Below, in pieces: positions 43,360 through 55,994 of a stretch of 64,000 nucleotides of DNA (its first letter is position 1; each line of letters opens with the position of its first letter). The notes under the pieces were generated by a model. The model was not told the origin of the DNA. It did no database searches and saw only the letters and a program-made list of their open reading frames with translations. The DNA is from Mortierella alpina (Eukaryota > Mortierellomycota > Mortierellomycetes > Mortierellales > Mortierellaceae). The position numbers and the translations under genes were made by a program. The stretch is taken from positions 682,001 to 746,000 of the forward strand of contig JANATF010000001.1 of assembly GCA_029449245.1 (NCBI GenBank). The letters are read 5' to 3'.

Positions 43360-44672
43360 CTAATACTGCTGGTGCATAGGCTGTTGCTGTTGTTGAGAGT
43401 ATGGCTGAGGAGGCATCTGGTGCTGCTGCTGCTGTTGTTGCTGCTGTTGTTGCTGCATGATCTGTTGCTGCTGCATCTGGACCACCTGGTAAGGGAGTGG
43501 GGGGTGCTGTGGCGGCATTGGTTGTTGCTGCTGTTGCTGGTAAACCATCTGCTGGGGTGGTGGGGGGTTGGACGAAAGTGGGAGGGGCTGCTGTTGAGAT
43601 TGCTGTTGGGGCATCATTTGTCCATTTGACACACCCATCTGTACCGCTGCAGCCGCCTGCTGCTGTTGCTGTTGCTGCAGGTTGGCATATCCTCGGATGT
43701 CATTAAAGTACACGTGGTTGAGGGCGTCCTTGGCAGTGATTCTCCTTTGGGGCTGGTAGATCAACATCTGCATCAGCAAGTCCATGCCAAAGGTGTCGAT
43801 CATTGGCACGACGGTCGAGAGCGGCTTTGGTGGGTAGTAAGGAAAGTCCTTGCGGTACTCTGACAGCTTGGTGACGCCAGGCCATGTCTCCTCTGTGGGT
43901 GTGCCCATGACCTTGAAGATCTTGAGCAGCTCGTCCTGGTTGTTAGATCCTGCAAAAAGAGGTTTTCCCAGGTACATTTCGGCCATGATGCAGCCCGCGG
44001 ACCAGATATCGATTGATGTAGAGTAAGTCTTGGATCCTAGGAGGACATCCGGTGCTCTAACGGCGTGTTCCAACATGTTCAGAAAGTCAAGAAGATATGT
44101 CAAGTCTAACTGCCTCCTCTTACGCCTGTTAGACGGACATCAGGGCATCCAGGGCAGCATTCTTACCTATACCAAAGCGTAACAACTTCGTTTGAGAAGG
44201 TATTAACGGGGATACCAAAGGCCCTAGCAAGTCCAAAGTCTCCCAGCTTTAGCTCTCCCTTCCTGTTAATCAGCAAGTTCTGGGGTTTGAGGTCTCTGTG
44301 AAGCACCCGGTTCTCGTGGCAGAATGCGACGCCCTTGAGCAGCTGGTACATGAATGCCTTGATAACAATGGGACCAAGTGCTCCGCGGTTTCCATGCTGG
44401 TCCATGTATTTCTTCAAGTCCTGGTCCATGTACTCAAAGACGAGCGTTAATTTGTTTTCAGTGTGGATGACATCGTGTAAGCGGACAATATTGGGGTGGC
44501 GAAGCTCCTTCATCAATGAAATCTCGCGAATGGCCGTTGATGGTGCTCCTTCCTCCGAATCAAGACGGATCTCCTTCAACGCGACTGCCTCGCCATTGGA
44601 TCGGTTCTTGCCCTTGAAGACCGTCGCATATGTGCCCTCTCCAATCTTTTCTAGACTCTGATAGCGCTCCAT
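43360..44672 (-). CDS. PHO85: Cyclin-dependent kinase Pho85 (PhoA/CDK5-like), two exons
   Basis: Ser/Thr kinase that works with Pcl-family cyclins in phosphate, glycogen and polarity control. Exons 44672-44167 and 44056-43360 join at phase 2 within VTLWYR|APDVL, giving 400 aa. The catalytic domain is complete: [11 protein letters not shown] (P-loop), VALKEIRL (Lys), PSTAIRE (cyclin-binding helix), [12 protein letters not shown] (catalytic loop), [16 protein letters not shown] (Mg loop and activation segment) and [16 protein letters not shown]. The activation segment has Ser, as in Pho85, where CDK2 has Thr160. The kinase ends near residue 290. A Gln-rich tail of about 110 residues follows (several poly-Gln runs, QQMPPQ type), which Saccharomyces Pho85 (305 aa) lacks. 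A Pcl-type cyclin gene lies 6 kb to the right. Confidence 0.95.
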
Positions 44673-45728
44673 CCTGAGAGGTGGTTTTTTAGGCTTGTGT
44701 TATGGATTTTGGTGCGTGGGCACTGCTCTGCTGGAAATGCTCTTGCGCTTGGCTTGCGGCAATAATGCAGACGTTGAGTGGCAAGGACGGCGCAGTGAGT
44801 GGGAGCGTCAAATGAGAGTAGTGAAGGCAAGGATGAGGAAGGCAAGGAAAGGGGAAAGGGGGGACGAGGATGGAGAATGACGAGAGGTGGAAGAAGAAAG
44901 AAAAGAAGAAAAAAGGTTCAGTGGAAAGCAGGGAAGAAATAGAAATCAACAAGATTGCTTTGGTGTAAGGACAAAAGGAGACACAACCAGACCACATCAC
45001 AGCACATCACATCACATCAAATCACAGCTTAGCAGCCATCAGCAGCCATCAGCTAACAGCCTCACACATTCGTCTGCTCATTTTGTTGCCCTGTCTCTCC
45101 TTCGCTATCTGTCGCTGTCTCCCCTCGTCTTTGATGCCTACATCTCGCTACTTCTCGCTACCCATTCGCCTCATCCCTTTCAGCAGCATCAACAGCCAGT
45201 CAGGCAAATCAGGTACCGCAGCAAAAAAGCAACTATGCACGCACGCCACATAAACACTCTTGTCTGCTTCGTCTCTTGCGTTTTTACCAGACAACCAACA
45301 TCATGCAGGCTGCAGGCACGCACGCCCGCCAAAAAGAAACGCGGGTTTCAACCAATGAGCTTGCGCGTTTAGCCCTTGGTGCATCCCGTACGGCCGTTTT
45401 GCAAGACAAGACACCCCTCTCCGCACTCATTGGTCTTGGACAGGCACTCTTTTCTCTCCGTCTCTGTCTCCCTCTCTCAACCTTTGGGGTGCATCTCTCT
45501 GTCCCTCTTTAGCCATCGCGTCTTTGCTATACTCTCATCACTAACTACCGGAAAAACAAACAAACAAAAAAAAACAGAGATGCAGTTGCCCTTGGTATAT
45601 TTGTGTGTGCGCCTTGTACGCACTAGGACCCAACATCTCGGATCCATCAAGAAAAGAAAAAAAGGAAGCAAGAGAGCACAAAGAGCTGTGCGATATCAGC
45701 ATAGAGCTTCTGCAATGCAAGATCTTGC
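44673..45728. other. Intergenic, PHO85 promoter
   Basis: Pyrimidine-rich leader of PHO85 on the minus strand (44800-44940), then short repeats: CACAT/CACATCA units at about 44993-45025 and AGCAGCCATC units at 45031-45052. The rest is the 3' flank of the DUF3712 gene. No gene is seen. Confidence 0.6.
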
Positions 45729-48700
45729 TCAGAATCCCTTGCGAACTTCGGCCTGGACTCCATCCTTGACAAAATCCACCCACATCACCATCGACCCAAC
45801 TTTAGCCTTGATATGACAAACAACGTCCACCTCAAGTGATCCTCCCAGTGCCCTCCTCAAGGCCTCATATCCTACGGATAAGAGATCAAACACAACCGGT
45901 AACTTCGGAGTCTTGACATAGCCAGAGTCCGTTTCTCTGTGATTATTGGCCGGAATCAGGATCGGCTTGGGGCTCGTAAAGTCGTGTTCAAAGTCGACCA
46001 GGACATGTCCCAGCTTCTCACCCTTGAAAGATGCTGTGCCATTGAGGTAAAGAACAGTAATGACTGTATCCAATGGGTTCTGCAGCTCAAGCTCAATCTT
46101 CGACGAAAATATGTACATGGTGGCCGAAATCAAAAAGTCTTGGCTGATCGGCGGTAGATGAGTAGTGATCGCGAACGAGGACATCATTGGCTTTAGGAGA
46201 GGAATGTGCGTTGAGCCAGCGTAGCCCAGCACTTCAATAGTAGTCGAGTTATCGCCTATGAGGTGGAAAGAGCATCAGAATGAATAAACAACTAAATGAA
46301 CGGACGTGTATCAGCATCTAGGCATGCACATCAAGGCTCAGCCAACTACCTACCAGAGATGTACTTGGATATAAACTCCCGAGACGCATTCGTGGCGAGC
46401 TCGGGGTTGCAAAGCGGATCGTGCTTGAGCGCGCAGTCAGTTGAGGGATCCATCATGCCAATGCACTCGATCGTGTTGTTTCCCGGTTGAAGATGCACGT
46501 TCGATACCGTGGCCATGCCAATCACATAGCCGTGATTGGACCACAGGAAAGAGAGGTCTCCCAATGTCGCAGAGATGCTCGAAGGGTTCAAAAGTGTGAG
46601 TGTCGCCTTGACTGTGAGCGAGTGCGCTGTACTATCGACCACATCCAGCTTTTCCAAGACGGGCGGCACAGACACGAGTCCTCCGAGGCCTAATATGCAA
46701 TAAAGATCGAACAGGCTAAGCATGACAATTCAGAGAAATCAATGGCAGTTTCGTCCAAGTTGTTGATTGAACTATTTCCCACCTCGCTGACGGCTTATCA
46801 CGTCAAAGGGTATGGGTCCAAGTTCAAACGTTCCAAGGCCACACTCGACCAATGCTGTTGCCTCGCCAGTGATTCCAAGATCGATCCACTCTTGCGTGAA
46901 GGATGTGTTCAAAAAGCGATAAAACTCTGGTAGATTGTCCTGCGCAACGACCAATCGCGTATCTTCAAGATCCATCTCCACCTCCAGCCTCGTGCCGACT
47001 TGTCGACTCTTTGTAGGTAAAAAGTCCAGGATTTCGAGCGATGTTATGTTCTGGCCGCCTGGAGACCGCAGCCAGGCAACAGGCTTCATCTTCAGTAGCT
47101 TGATCGGGAAAGTGATGTTTGGTGGCAACTGTAGGACACTAGCAAGGTGACCGTTCAGGAGAGCCGAATCCTTGGAGTCCGAGAAACCAAATTGAAGCTG
47201 ATTCATGTCGAGTGACTCGATAAAGTCTTTGTTCGGTGAGCCAGGGAAAGCCATATCCAAGACAACGCCTCTGAAAGCCTCTGACAGCCAGGAAGGTACT
47301 TCAGGGTCATTAGAAAGTGCACGCACATGGATATCCGAGTCGTCCCCTCGAATGAACCTCGACAACAACTCGCCCAACATAAGCTGCTTCTTAGATTTCG
47401 AGTAAAAAAGCGCTCCTCCGCCGCTATCCTGTGTCCAGTCGTCAAGATGGAAGAGACGGCCCGAAAGAGTGATCTCGTTTGATTGTCCAGCAGCGAGGTT
47501 CAGGTCCTGGCACTTGACCTCTGCAATTTGATATTGGTCCACGTCGGGATTAGACTTGGAAGGGAGAAAGATACCGAACGCGATGGGTCCCATCTTGAGC
47601 GAGACGACCTTAGACGGGTTATAGATTCTTGCGACGGCCGACATGGTTATTCCGCCGCCAGGATCCTCGTCCGGCAGAGCCATTGAGGCAAGGGCTGCAT
47701 CCTGGATACCTTTCAACCCATCCATGGCTACGTTGAGATTCAGATGAAGATTCATAAACCAAAGCGAGCCGAGTCTTGTGGATACGGGGCCACGAACAGC
47801 CAGATCGACAGTCGACTGCTGTAATGTACTCTGGAAGAACTCTGCCATGAGGGTCGCATTGGTCACGAGGACGTGTGTGGAGATATCCAAACGTAAGATT
47901 CCACCAAGAGGCATTTGCTGCTCCTCGACCTGGAACTGTGCCATTTGAACCTTCTCATCCGTGGTGGGCAAACTCAGACTTAGTACCGTTGGCTGTATGG
48001 TCATGGTGGGTTGGAATAGCTTCTGAACCACTGCCGTGAGTCCAAAGAAACCATCGTTGGCGGCGTCAAGTCGAATGGTGCTCTGGATCGACACCTGAAA
48101 GCCTGTTTCATCCGTCTCGCTGATGCCCGTCTTTTGAATCTCAAGTACTAAGGCGCGATCAAGAACCCGTTGAGCCACAAGTGGGGAGATGACCAAGACC
48201 ACGAGGCAGACGGTCAAGAGCAATCCGGCAATCTTGACGGTGCGCGGGTAAGTCTTGTTCCAAAGGCGAAGGCGCTCTCTGAGCGAGAGTAGCGGGCCGG
48301 TCAGCGAGCTACGACCTTGCTCTCGTTCACGTTCACGATCTTGTCCACCGGCAGCAGTATCGTCAGATGATCCTGATGCATCAGCGGGTACATCTATACT
48401 CGTGCTCATATCGACACCCACATGATCATTGCTATTGCGGCTCTTGTAGTTTGGCCGAGAGCGAAGCCCGCTTGCAGTGCTGGCCGACGGCTGTGTGTCT
48501 TCTGAGGTGTGCGTTAGCAGAGGTGTTTGCTCGCTGGCTGTATCATCGGTATCGACAGTGTAGCGAGTGCCGATGCCATTACTGACGGTCTCGCCATCGC
48601 CAACGTCATTAACTCCGGCATGGTTCATGCTGCTGACGCGATAGGTGGTGGCAGTCTTCTTGGGTTCGGAATCATCAGGGCTCAAATCGTTACTCTGCAT

Positions 48701-48859
48701 GTTTATGCCAATGCTGTTGCCATTATTGCCGCTTTTGCCGTGGTCGGCATTGTCCATGCTGCTAGCACGGTGTGTGGTGACCGTCCTCTTGGGCTGGGAA
48801 TCGTCCAAGGTCACATTGCTCTGTGCTATCTTCCTACTACTGTCGCTCCAATTGTCCAT
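45729..48859 (-). CDS. DUF3712-family vacuolar-type membrane protein (Tag1-like), three exons
   Basis: 979 aa. Exons 48859-46783, 46689-46354 and 46255-45729 join at phase 1. The first 205 residues are Ser/Asp/Asn-rich and probably cytosolic, ending in a basic stretch (RERLRLWNKTYPRTVK). One membrane helix follows at about 206-227 (IAGLLLTVCLVVLVISPLVA). The remaining 750 residues should be lumenal and consist of repeated LEA-like beta-sandwich units of the DUF3712 type, for example GLGGLVSVPPVLEKLDVVD, with repeated asparagine sequons. The layout matches the fungal family of Saccharomyces Tag1, a vacuolar membrane protein linked to ending autophagy. I recall that link from the literature, and orthology is inferred only from architecture. 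The N-terminal region contains imperfect internal repeats (RASSMDNAD / RVSSMNHAG). Confidence 0.85.
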
Positions 48860-50435
48860 CTTTCAATTCAGTCAGATCGCATTCGCAAGACAAATGGTGT
48901 TTTGTCGGTCAGAGCAACAGGAAAGCAAGAAAAGGTTGACGGCAGAGAGAACGTTGACTATGGAACAGTGAGGAGGACAAAAGGAAAAATCAAGGTGGGT
49001 CTCAAATTCTCAAATCGCAAGGGTATATTTTACTAGGGAAACTCCCCTCATGAACCACAGAACGACATCTACAGAACGCAGGACATGGGTCGTGCGTGTA
49101 AATCCTGCAGCAGCAATGGCGCTTATATCAAACGCCCACATGCAGTCTATACGCAAACAAAGTTCCAAGAATCTCGGCTTGATTCCCTTCTACTAGTATG
49201 GCGGATAGGGCGAGAGAACGCGCGCAGGGCTATACAAAACATAACAGAGTTGCCACCATGTCCATATTTGCCACCAGCCCAGTCAAGAGAGCTTATTCTG
49301 TCCGGCGCCTCTTTACTTTGCTTCCATCCGCCCCTCCTCAGTCTTAATCTTTTCCCCTTCCGCCACCACTCGTCATTAATTCTCATCTACAACATCCATT
49401 GACATCTCTGTACATCTCACAGGTCTCCTTTATCTATATTTCCGCTGTCAGTCCAGAAAGGTAAAAAAGCCTTTAGCAAGGAGGCGAGAGAGCGAATCGC
49501 ATTTTTGTCAGTTGCGCAGAAGACCGATTCGTCGGGCTTGGCTCAGCAATCAAAGCACAGTAGATTGAGATGGAACAAGGGATTGAGCTCAGACTCGAGA
49601 GTGACGCAGCAACTCGCCGCGGCTGTTCGTTTGACGCTGCTCAGCAGTTACCACGACTGAACTTCAAAAAAGATGCGAACCTTGAATGCATATATGCGTT
49701 GCCAAGCACATGTCTGAGACCAAGTCGACACTGTCCGTTGTCGAGTTTTCCTTTTCCAGTGCGTGTGTGTGTGTGTGTGCGTGAGTGCGTGTGTGCGTGG
49801 GTGCATGTGGTGCCTGGTGGCCAGGGGGGTGATGCGAGTTGGTTGGGGAGTGGTGAAGAAAAAAGGTTTCCCCCGTGACCATTTATCGGTGTCGGATGGG
49901 TCACAGCTCTTTGAGGCCGATGACTGGCTGACGGGCTGACGGGCTGCCTGACACCACCGTAGTACAACCGTTGCAAAGCACTCCCACTCCTGGGCTGACT
50001 CTTTGATTCGAGTCTGTTCATTCACTCACTCACTCCGCCTCTCTCTTTCTTTATCCTGTCTGTCCCTCACTCCTCCATTCCTCCTTCATCCCCTTCTTCC
50101 TTGTGCATTGCCTGGGCCAGGTCTCTCAGCAGCGACTCCTCTCGGAACCAGCTGCCCTGCTGCATACGCACACACACACCCCTCTCCCTCGTTTTCCTTT
50201 GCTGCAAAGCAGGACCAGCTGACCACAAATTATGCTGTGCCTCTCACCAGACGGGACCAACGGGATCTGCGGCGCAAGCACCCAACCAGCAGCATCAGCA
50301 GCATATAAATCCTTGGCATCCGCCCCTCGATCTAGCTGCTGTCTCTGTCCTGCCCCATCGTCCTCTTTACCAGGCACCCACCCTCTTGCAGGTCCACACC
50401 GCTCCTCCTGTTCCTCCTGCTCCTCCTTCTCCTCC
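48860..50435. other. 1.6 kb divergent intergenic region
   Basis: This lies between the DUF3712 gene and the Pcl-type cyclin gene. It contains a GT-rich microsatellite at 49761-49803 and a CT-rich leader-like tract from about 50020 to 50200. A frame from ATG 50232 is in phase with the cyclin and could lengthen it. No other gene is seen. Confidence 0.55.
50304..50309 (+). promoter_or_regulatory. Candidate TATA box of the cyclin gene
   Basis: TATAAA in GCATATAAATCC, 127 bp upstream of the ATG at 50436. If it is a functional TATA box it favours 50436 over 50232 as the start codon. Confidence 0.3.
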
Positions 50436-51970
50436 ATGGCTCCACACTCATACCAGCATCCTGCCCTCGCAACCCTCGATTCCTTTTCCGCATCCTCAAC
50501 AGCAACACCCTGCGACACTCCGTCCTATGACCAACAGCCCTCATGGAGCCTTCAAGCGGGTAGTGCCTTGCCGGCGCCGCTTTCCCTCAGCCCAACAGTG
50601 GCAGACAAAGCCATCATGGTTGCCCACCTTATCGGTAAGTGCTGCTGTGTGCATGCTTGATCTGTGCATGTATATACATCTGGGCGCAAACGGATTACGG
50701 CAGCCGATATTGGAAGAGCATCTCATGTTCCATCTCTCACACGCTCTCTTTTTGTATCGTTCTAGGCAAGGCCGCTCAGATCATCGAGTCTGTTTGGCCC
50801 AGTTCACACCAGTCCATCCACTACTCATCCAAGACCCCTGTCATGCCCCTTCACGTCTTTGTCAAGGAAACACTCAGGAGATCCCGCACGACCCTTTCCA
50901 CACTCCAGCTAGCACTATTCTACATTTACAAAGTTAAGGCCCCTGTTCTTGCTCTCCAACGCCGTCAGGATGTGAGTCAAAGAGCACTTCAGCCGAGATT
51001 GCCACCCTCACCGAGCACTTCGTGGGATGAGCGGTCCGATTCTGGGCTTATGCCACACGAGTACTTTGAGTTTACGCAGACCAGTCTTCCACCAACGCCT
51101 CCCTACGCCTGCAACACGCCTTCTTCCTTGTCACCGTTATCGCGGGTCACCACAACGTTGGATGAGCCTGTTGCAGAAAACGCTAAACATGTTGGCTGTG
51201 GTCGTCGCATGTTTCTCGCCGCCCTGATCCTCGCTTCGAAATACCAGCAAGATCGCTCGTACTCCAACAAGGCCTGGTCCAAGATCTCTGGCTTGCCTGT
51301 TGCCGAGATCAACCGAAACGAAATCGCGTTCCTGGCATTGATCGAATACCGCCTCTTTGTTTCGCCATCCGTCTTTCAAAAGTGGGTCGTCGTGCTGACT
51401 GATACGACACATGTTACAGAGAAGCCAGCGCTGTCTCGCAGTAATAGCACTCCCAAGATGGGTTCCGGTGCACTTGCGAATCGCCGTTACGCCATGAGAC
51501 GCAACTCTACCCAGTATGACCCCTTGGGCCTTGTCGGCAGTAATGGTCTTCGTCCCTCGGCTCTGCCACCCTGCATCGCACTCTCCGCCTTGGATATGCC
51601 GTCGGAGCTACCTGGGTCTGTCACTCCTACACGATTGATTCCTGAGCAGCAGCGAGACATGGGATCGTTCATGACTCAGCAGTGGGTCGACGCCCAAAGG
51701 TGCGAGCTCTTTCAGTCTCGTTCTTGTGTCCTTCCTGTCCATCCGTCTGTATTGTCCAGAGCCACCGTTGTGGGTAAGGTAGATCCTCTGTGGGGGCACG
51801 GGCGGACTGTCATGGCGCAGGACAAGGGATGTGGCGTGCTGCCATCGCCCACCTCTTCGCTTTCGCCGAACGGTGATGTGCACTGCACTAAGCGTCGAGC
51901 TGAAGTTGAGATTGCACCTTCTGGAGTCAAGGCTCGCCGCCTCAGTCTTTCGTTCCTTGTCGACCCATAG
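50436..51970 (+). CDS. Pcl-type cyclin (Pho85 cyclin family), two exons
   Basis: Regulatory partner for a Pho85-type kinase. Exons 50436-50634 and 50766-51970 join at phase 1 (ATCG|GTAAGT to TTCTAG|GCA), giving 467 aa. The junction yields MVAHLIGKAAQIIESVWP. The cyclin box follows: PLHVFVKETLRRSRTTLSTL, ALFYIYKVK, CGRRMFLAALILASKYQQDR, YSNKAWSKISGLPVAEIN and EIAFLALIEYRLFVSP. These are the hallmarks of the Pcl1/Pcl2/Pcl9 group. An insertion of about 70 Ser/Pro/Thr-rich residues separates the first helices from CGRRMF. The C-terminal part is Ser-rich and disordered. The alternative start at 50232 would add 68 low-complexity residues. I prefer 50436 for its CCATGG context. Confidence 0.88.
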
Positions 51971-52428
51971 CATAGATCTTGCTTTGTAAAAGACTCGCTC
52001 TCACCCTCTCACCCACCCCACTCTCTTTTTCCACGCCCTGTACCAAGTTGCTACCATCATAGAGCATGTAGTGTATATGTAATGCTGTACCATAGAACAA
52101 AGCGTTGTCACCTGCTTGCAGTCCGGCTGAATGTTGAATGTGAATGTGTGGTGTGTGGTCGGACACCGATCAACACGTGAAATCGCGGATGTGATTGGCC
52201 CAGGGGTCGATCGTTCAACCCACCCAGTGCCAGTTATGCCGTTCTCCATGTGTCTCGTCGCCTGCCTCATTGTGTCCGATTGCACATCACCGCAGCCTCA
52301 GCTCCACCTTTTCTCTTCTTCTAGACCACACACCAGCACCCCACCACAAGCACCCCATCTCACGCTCTCGTCCTCTCCTTCACGCTCCACCTCCGCTCCC
52401 TTGACACAGCTCCCACTGCCCTCCACCG
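51971..52428. other. Intergenic, Lon promoter
   Basis: This holds the cyclin gene 3' flank and the upstream region of the peroxisomal Lon gene. The last 130 bp are CT-rich. No gene is seen. Confidence 0.6.
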
Positions 52429-55400
52429 ATGATTCGTGCCGGTCCCTCCATTCCCATTCCCCGCACCGTGCCCTTGCTGCCCCTCCCAGACAAGGTCCTG
52501 CTGCCCGGCGTCGTCACCCGTCTTCAAATCACCCGCCGCGACTCGCTACCGCTGTTCGAAAAGATTCTGCGCTCCTACGACAGCAGGGAGCTCAGCAAAT
52601 GCATCATTGGTGTCTTTCCTCTTCGCATTCCCCAGGATTCAGCCTCCGCCCCTAGTAGTAGTCCCTCTTCAGCTACTACGACTCCAACAGCGGCTGTGCC
52701 CAGCACGAACGGCAAGAGTGACACAAGAGACAAGCCTCTAGGCGACCTCATCATCCCGGGACCTTCGCCTGTCTACCCAGGAGGCGGGCCGAGTGAGGGC
52801 CAGCTGGTGACGAGAATGACGAAGAGTGGCCGGGCCGGCACAAAGAATGAGGTTAACCCAGCGCATATTCACTCGACAGGCTGCGCGGCTCGGCTAGTCC
52901 GCCTAGAGCGTACAGTTGGAGGATTTACAGTTGTGCTTGAAGGTACAAAAACCTTCCATACGTCTTCGTTTTTTGAGTTTCACAGCATAGCATACATTCC
53001 TTTTGAACTGACATTCTTCATATACGATGTGTCCTCCACCCTACAACAGGACTTATAAGGCTGCGATTGAACAAGATCTTGTCCCAGTCACCCTTCTTCG
53101 AAGCGGACGTGACACCCATGCCAGACAAGGCCGTCGACAAAGCAGACCAGGAGCTGCAGGATCAGATTGTGACACTGCGGTCCATCTCGCGCGAGTTTGT
53201 CTCGTTGCTTCAGACTCTCAAGTTGCCTGCACCCGTACTGACTCAGTTGCAAAAGTTTCTTGATAATGTTGCGCTGATGCCTGGGCAGGTTGTGGATCTA
53301 CTCATGAGCACGATCGAAAGTACCGTCGATGAGAAAATCACCATCTTGGACGCCGTCGATCTCAAGGACCGAATCCATAAGGCAGTGGAACTCCTGACCA
53401 GGCAGATCCATGTAATATAACCGTGTCCGCGTGTAGTTATTTATCTTTAGTCACCCTTGCTATCGATATTAACGTCTTCTGATCTCTTGGTATATCTGCC
53501 GATGATACTATCTTATGTAGGTGTTGAAGATCTCGCAAAAGGTCCACGACAACGTCGAAGGAAAGCTCAACAAGAAGCAGCGAGAATTCTACCTCCGTCA
53601 ACAAATGGCAGCCATCAAAGAGGAGCTTGGAGAAAAGGACGTCGGCGAGGAAGATGAGATGAGCGTGATTGAGCAACGACTCTCGGCTGCCAATCTGCCT
53701 TCAGAAGTACAAAAGGCAGCCGATAGGGAACTGAAGCGACTTCGCAAGATGCAACCGTCCTCGTCCGAGTACTCGGTCATTCGCAATTACCTTGATTGGC
53801 TCGCGGACTTGCCCTGGGCTGTTTCGAGCGAGGATGTTTTGGACGTGGAAAAGGCGAGAAGGCAGCTGAATGACGATCACCATGGACTGGAAAAGGTTAA
53901 GCGGAGGATCCTGGAGTATTTGGCCGTCACCAAGCTGCAACAACTCAAGGGCGACGTCAAGGGTCCCATCCTCTGTCTTGTTGGACCACCAGGTGTAAGT
54001 TTATATCATCCGGACTCGTTTGCATCGCTTGCGACAAGAGAAAGAACGAACAGTTCACTAAGCCTTGTATCTGGGTTCTCGTGATTTTGGCTGATGTGGA
54101 TGCACAGGTCGGTAAGACGTCGCTAGGCCGTTCAATCGCGACAGCCATGGGTCGTAAATTCCATAGGATCTCATTAGGAGGCGTTTGGGACGAGTCCGAG
54201 ATTCGAGGTCATCGTCGAACATATGTCGGAGCCCTCCCTGGCCTTATCATCCACGGACTCAAGAAGTGTGAAGTCAACAACCCCGTTTTCTTGCTAGGTA
54301 AGTAATTCTTGCTGACAAAATTTTACCTAGGCACTTGTACATGAGGTATTGTTGCAATGCTAGCTAGCTTACTCACGCCCTTTATCTCTTTTTTGTTTTG
54401 ACTGCCATACATGTTAGATGAGATTGACAAGGTGGGATCGAGAGGACATCATGGCGATCCGTCCGCTGCATTCCTTGAAGTCTTGGATCCCGAGCAGAAC
54501 AGCACCTTTGTAAGTAATACTCTCGAGCGAAACTACGACCGCTACTTTATTTGCGCCGACATTGGCGGGGGGGCTGTTATAAAGTTCCAGTGGGACGCTG
54601 GTTGATTAACCCATACTCTTCTATTCGACTCTTAAACAGACGGACCACTATCTCAATGTACCCTTCGACCTCTCCAAGGTCCTCTTTATTGCCACTGCCA
54701 ACTCTCTGGAGACTATTCCAGGACCACTGCTGGACAGAATGGAGACCATCACGATTCCTGGATATACCTATGCTGAGAAGCTCGCCATCGCTACCAACCA
54801 TCTCTTGCCCAAACAAATTCGACAGCATGGGCTGGGAGAAACGGATGTGCAGGTGACTCAGGATGCGCTGCTCAAAGTGGCCACCGGTTACACACGCGAG
54901 AGTGGCGTCCGCAATCTGGAGCGTGAGATCGGATCGTTGGTCCGTGCTAAGGCAGTGGAGTATGCAGAGGCGCAGGAGAAAAGGCTGTCTCAGACTGAGG
55001 AGATGAGTTCTCCTGCTGCTGATGATCTTATCGCTGAATACCAACCCCTGGTCACCTTGTCGGACGTGGAGGACATTTTGGGCCAGGAAAAGTTTGTGAA
55101 TGAGGTCACGGAGCGGGTTCCTGTTGCAGGAGTGGTGACAGGCATGGCCTACAACGGCGTGGGTGGTGGCATCCTGTTCATTGAGGTCTCTCAGATGCCC
55201 GGAAAGGGCCACCTACAGCTGACAGGCAGCCTGGGTGATGTGATCAAGGAGAGTGCCCAGATCGCGCTGAGCTGGGTCAAGAGCCATGGATACGACATTG
55301 GCTTGACCAACAGCCCTGGTCAGAATATCATGGAGAAGGCAGATGTGCACATCCACATGCCCAGTGGTGGCACTCCAAAGGTAAAAAAAAAACAAGGGGG

Positions 55401-55838
55401 TGTATGTCTCCAAAGCCGTTTATCGATACAACGACAATCCCACTGATCATCCTTTCCACTCCAAACCTTTTCTCATCTCTATAGGACGGGCCATCGGCTG
55501 GTGTTGCAATGGTGTGCGCGCTGGTGTCCATGTTCTCGAACCAGACCGTGCCCAGCACGACAGCGATGACGGGCGAGTTTACGCTCCGCGGTTTGGTCAT
55601 GCCCGTTGGAGGGATCAAGGAAAAGGTGATTGCAGCGCACCGGGCGGGAGTCCGCAAGATTATCATGCCCCTCCGGAATCGAAAGGACGTGACCTCGGAC
55701 GTGCCGGCCAACGTCCGCGAGGACATTGAGTTTTATTACGCGTCAACGATCTGGGAAGTGCTCCGGGAGGCCTTTGAGGGAAGGCTAATGGTTCGCTCTG
55801 CTAGCACCGGCGCTAGCATCGTCGACAGTCGCTTGTAG
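52429..55838 (+). CDS. LONP2: Lon protease, peroxisomal form (LONP2-like), seven exons
   Basis: ATP-dependent protease of the peroxisomal matrix. Exons 52429-52942, 53050-53411, 53521-53994, 54108-54297, 54418-54509, 54640-55380 and 55485-55838 give 908 aa. The N-terminal substrate domain starts at [20 protein letters not shown] and carries a long Ser/Gly/Pro-rich insertion. The AAA+ module has Walker A GPPGVGKT (447-454, split by the third intron), Walker B PVFLLDEID (fifth junction) and [16 protein letters not shown] as sensor 2. The protease domain has the catalytic Ser in DGPSAGVAM (S795) and Lys in [11 protein letters not shown] (K838), 43 residues apart as in E. coli Lon. It ends in Ser-Arg-Leu, a PTS1 peroxisomal signal, and has no mitochondrial presequence. 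Confidence 0.95.
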
Positions 55839-55994
55839 ATATTGGTGCAGTTTGAAGAAGGGGGGTGGATCGAAATGAAAGCTAGCCACGCCACCCTTTG
55901 TCCCTCTTTGGATTGTTTAATGCTGTTATGTTTGGTAGACTTTTTTTATTCTTTTCTGTCCAAGCGCACAACCTGAAAACAAGCGGCCCCCTCA

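Noticed and set aside
43315-43629. Leucine-rich 104-codon plus-strand frame
   Set aside because: It is the antisense reading of the CAG-type repeats that encode the poly-Gln tail of Pho85.
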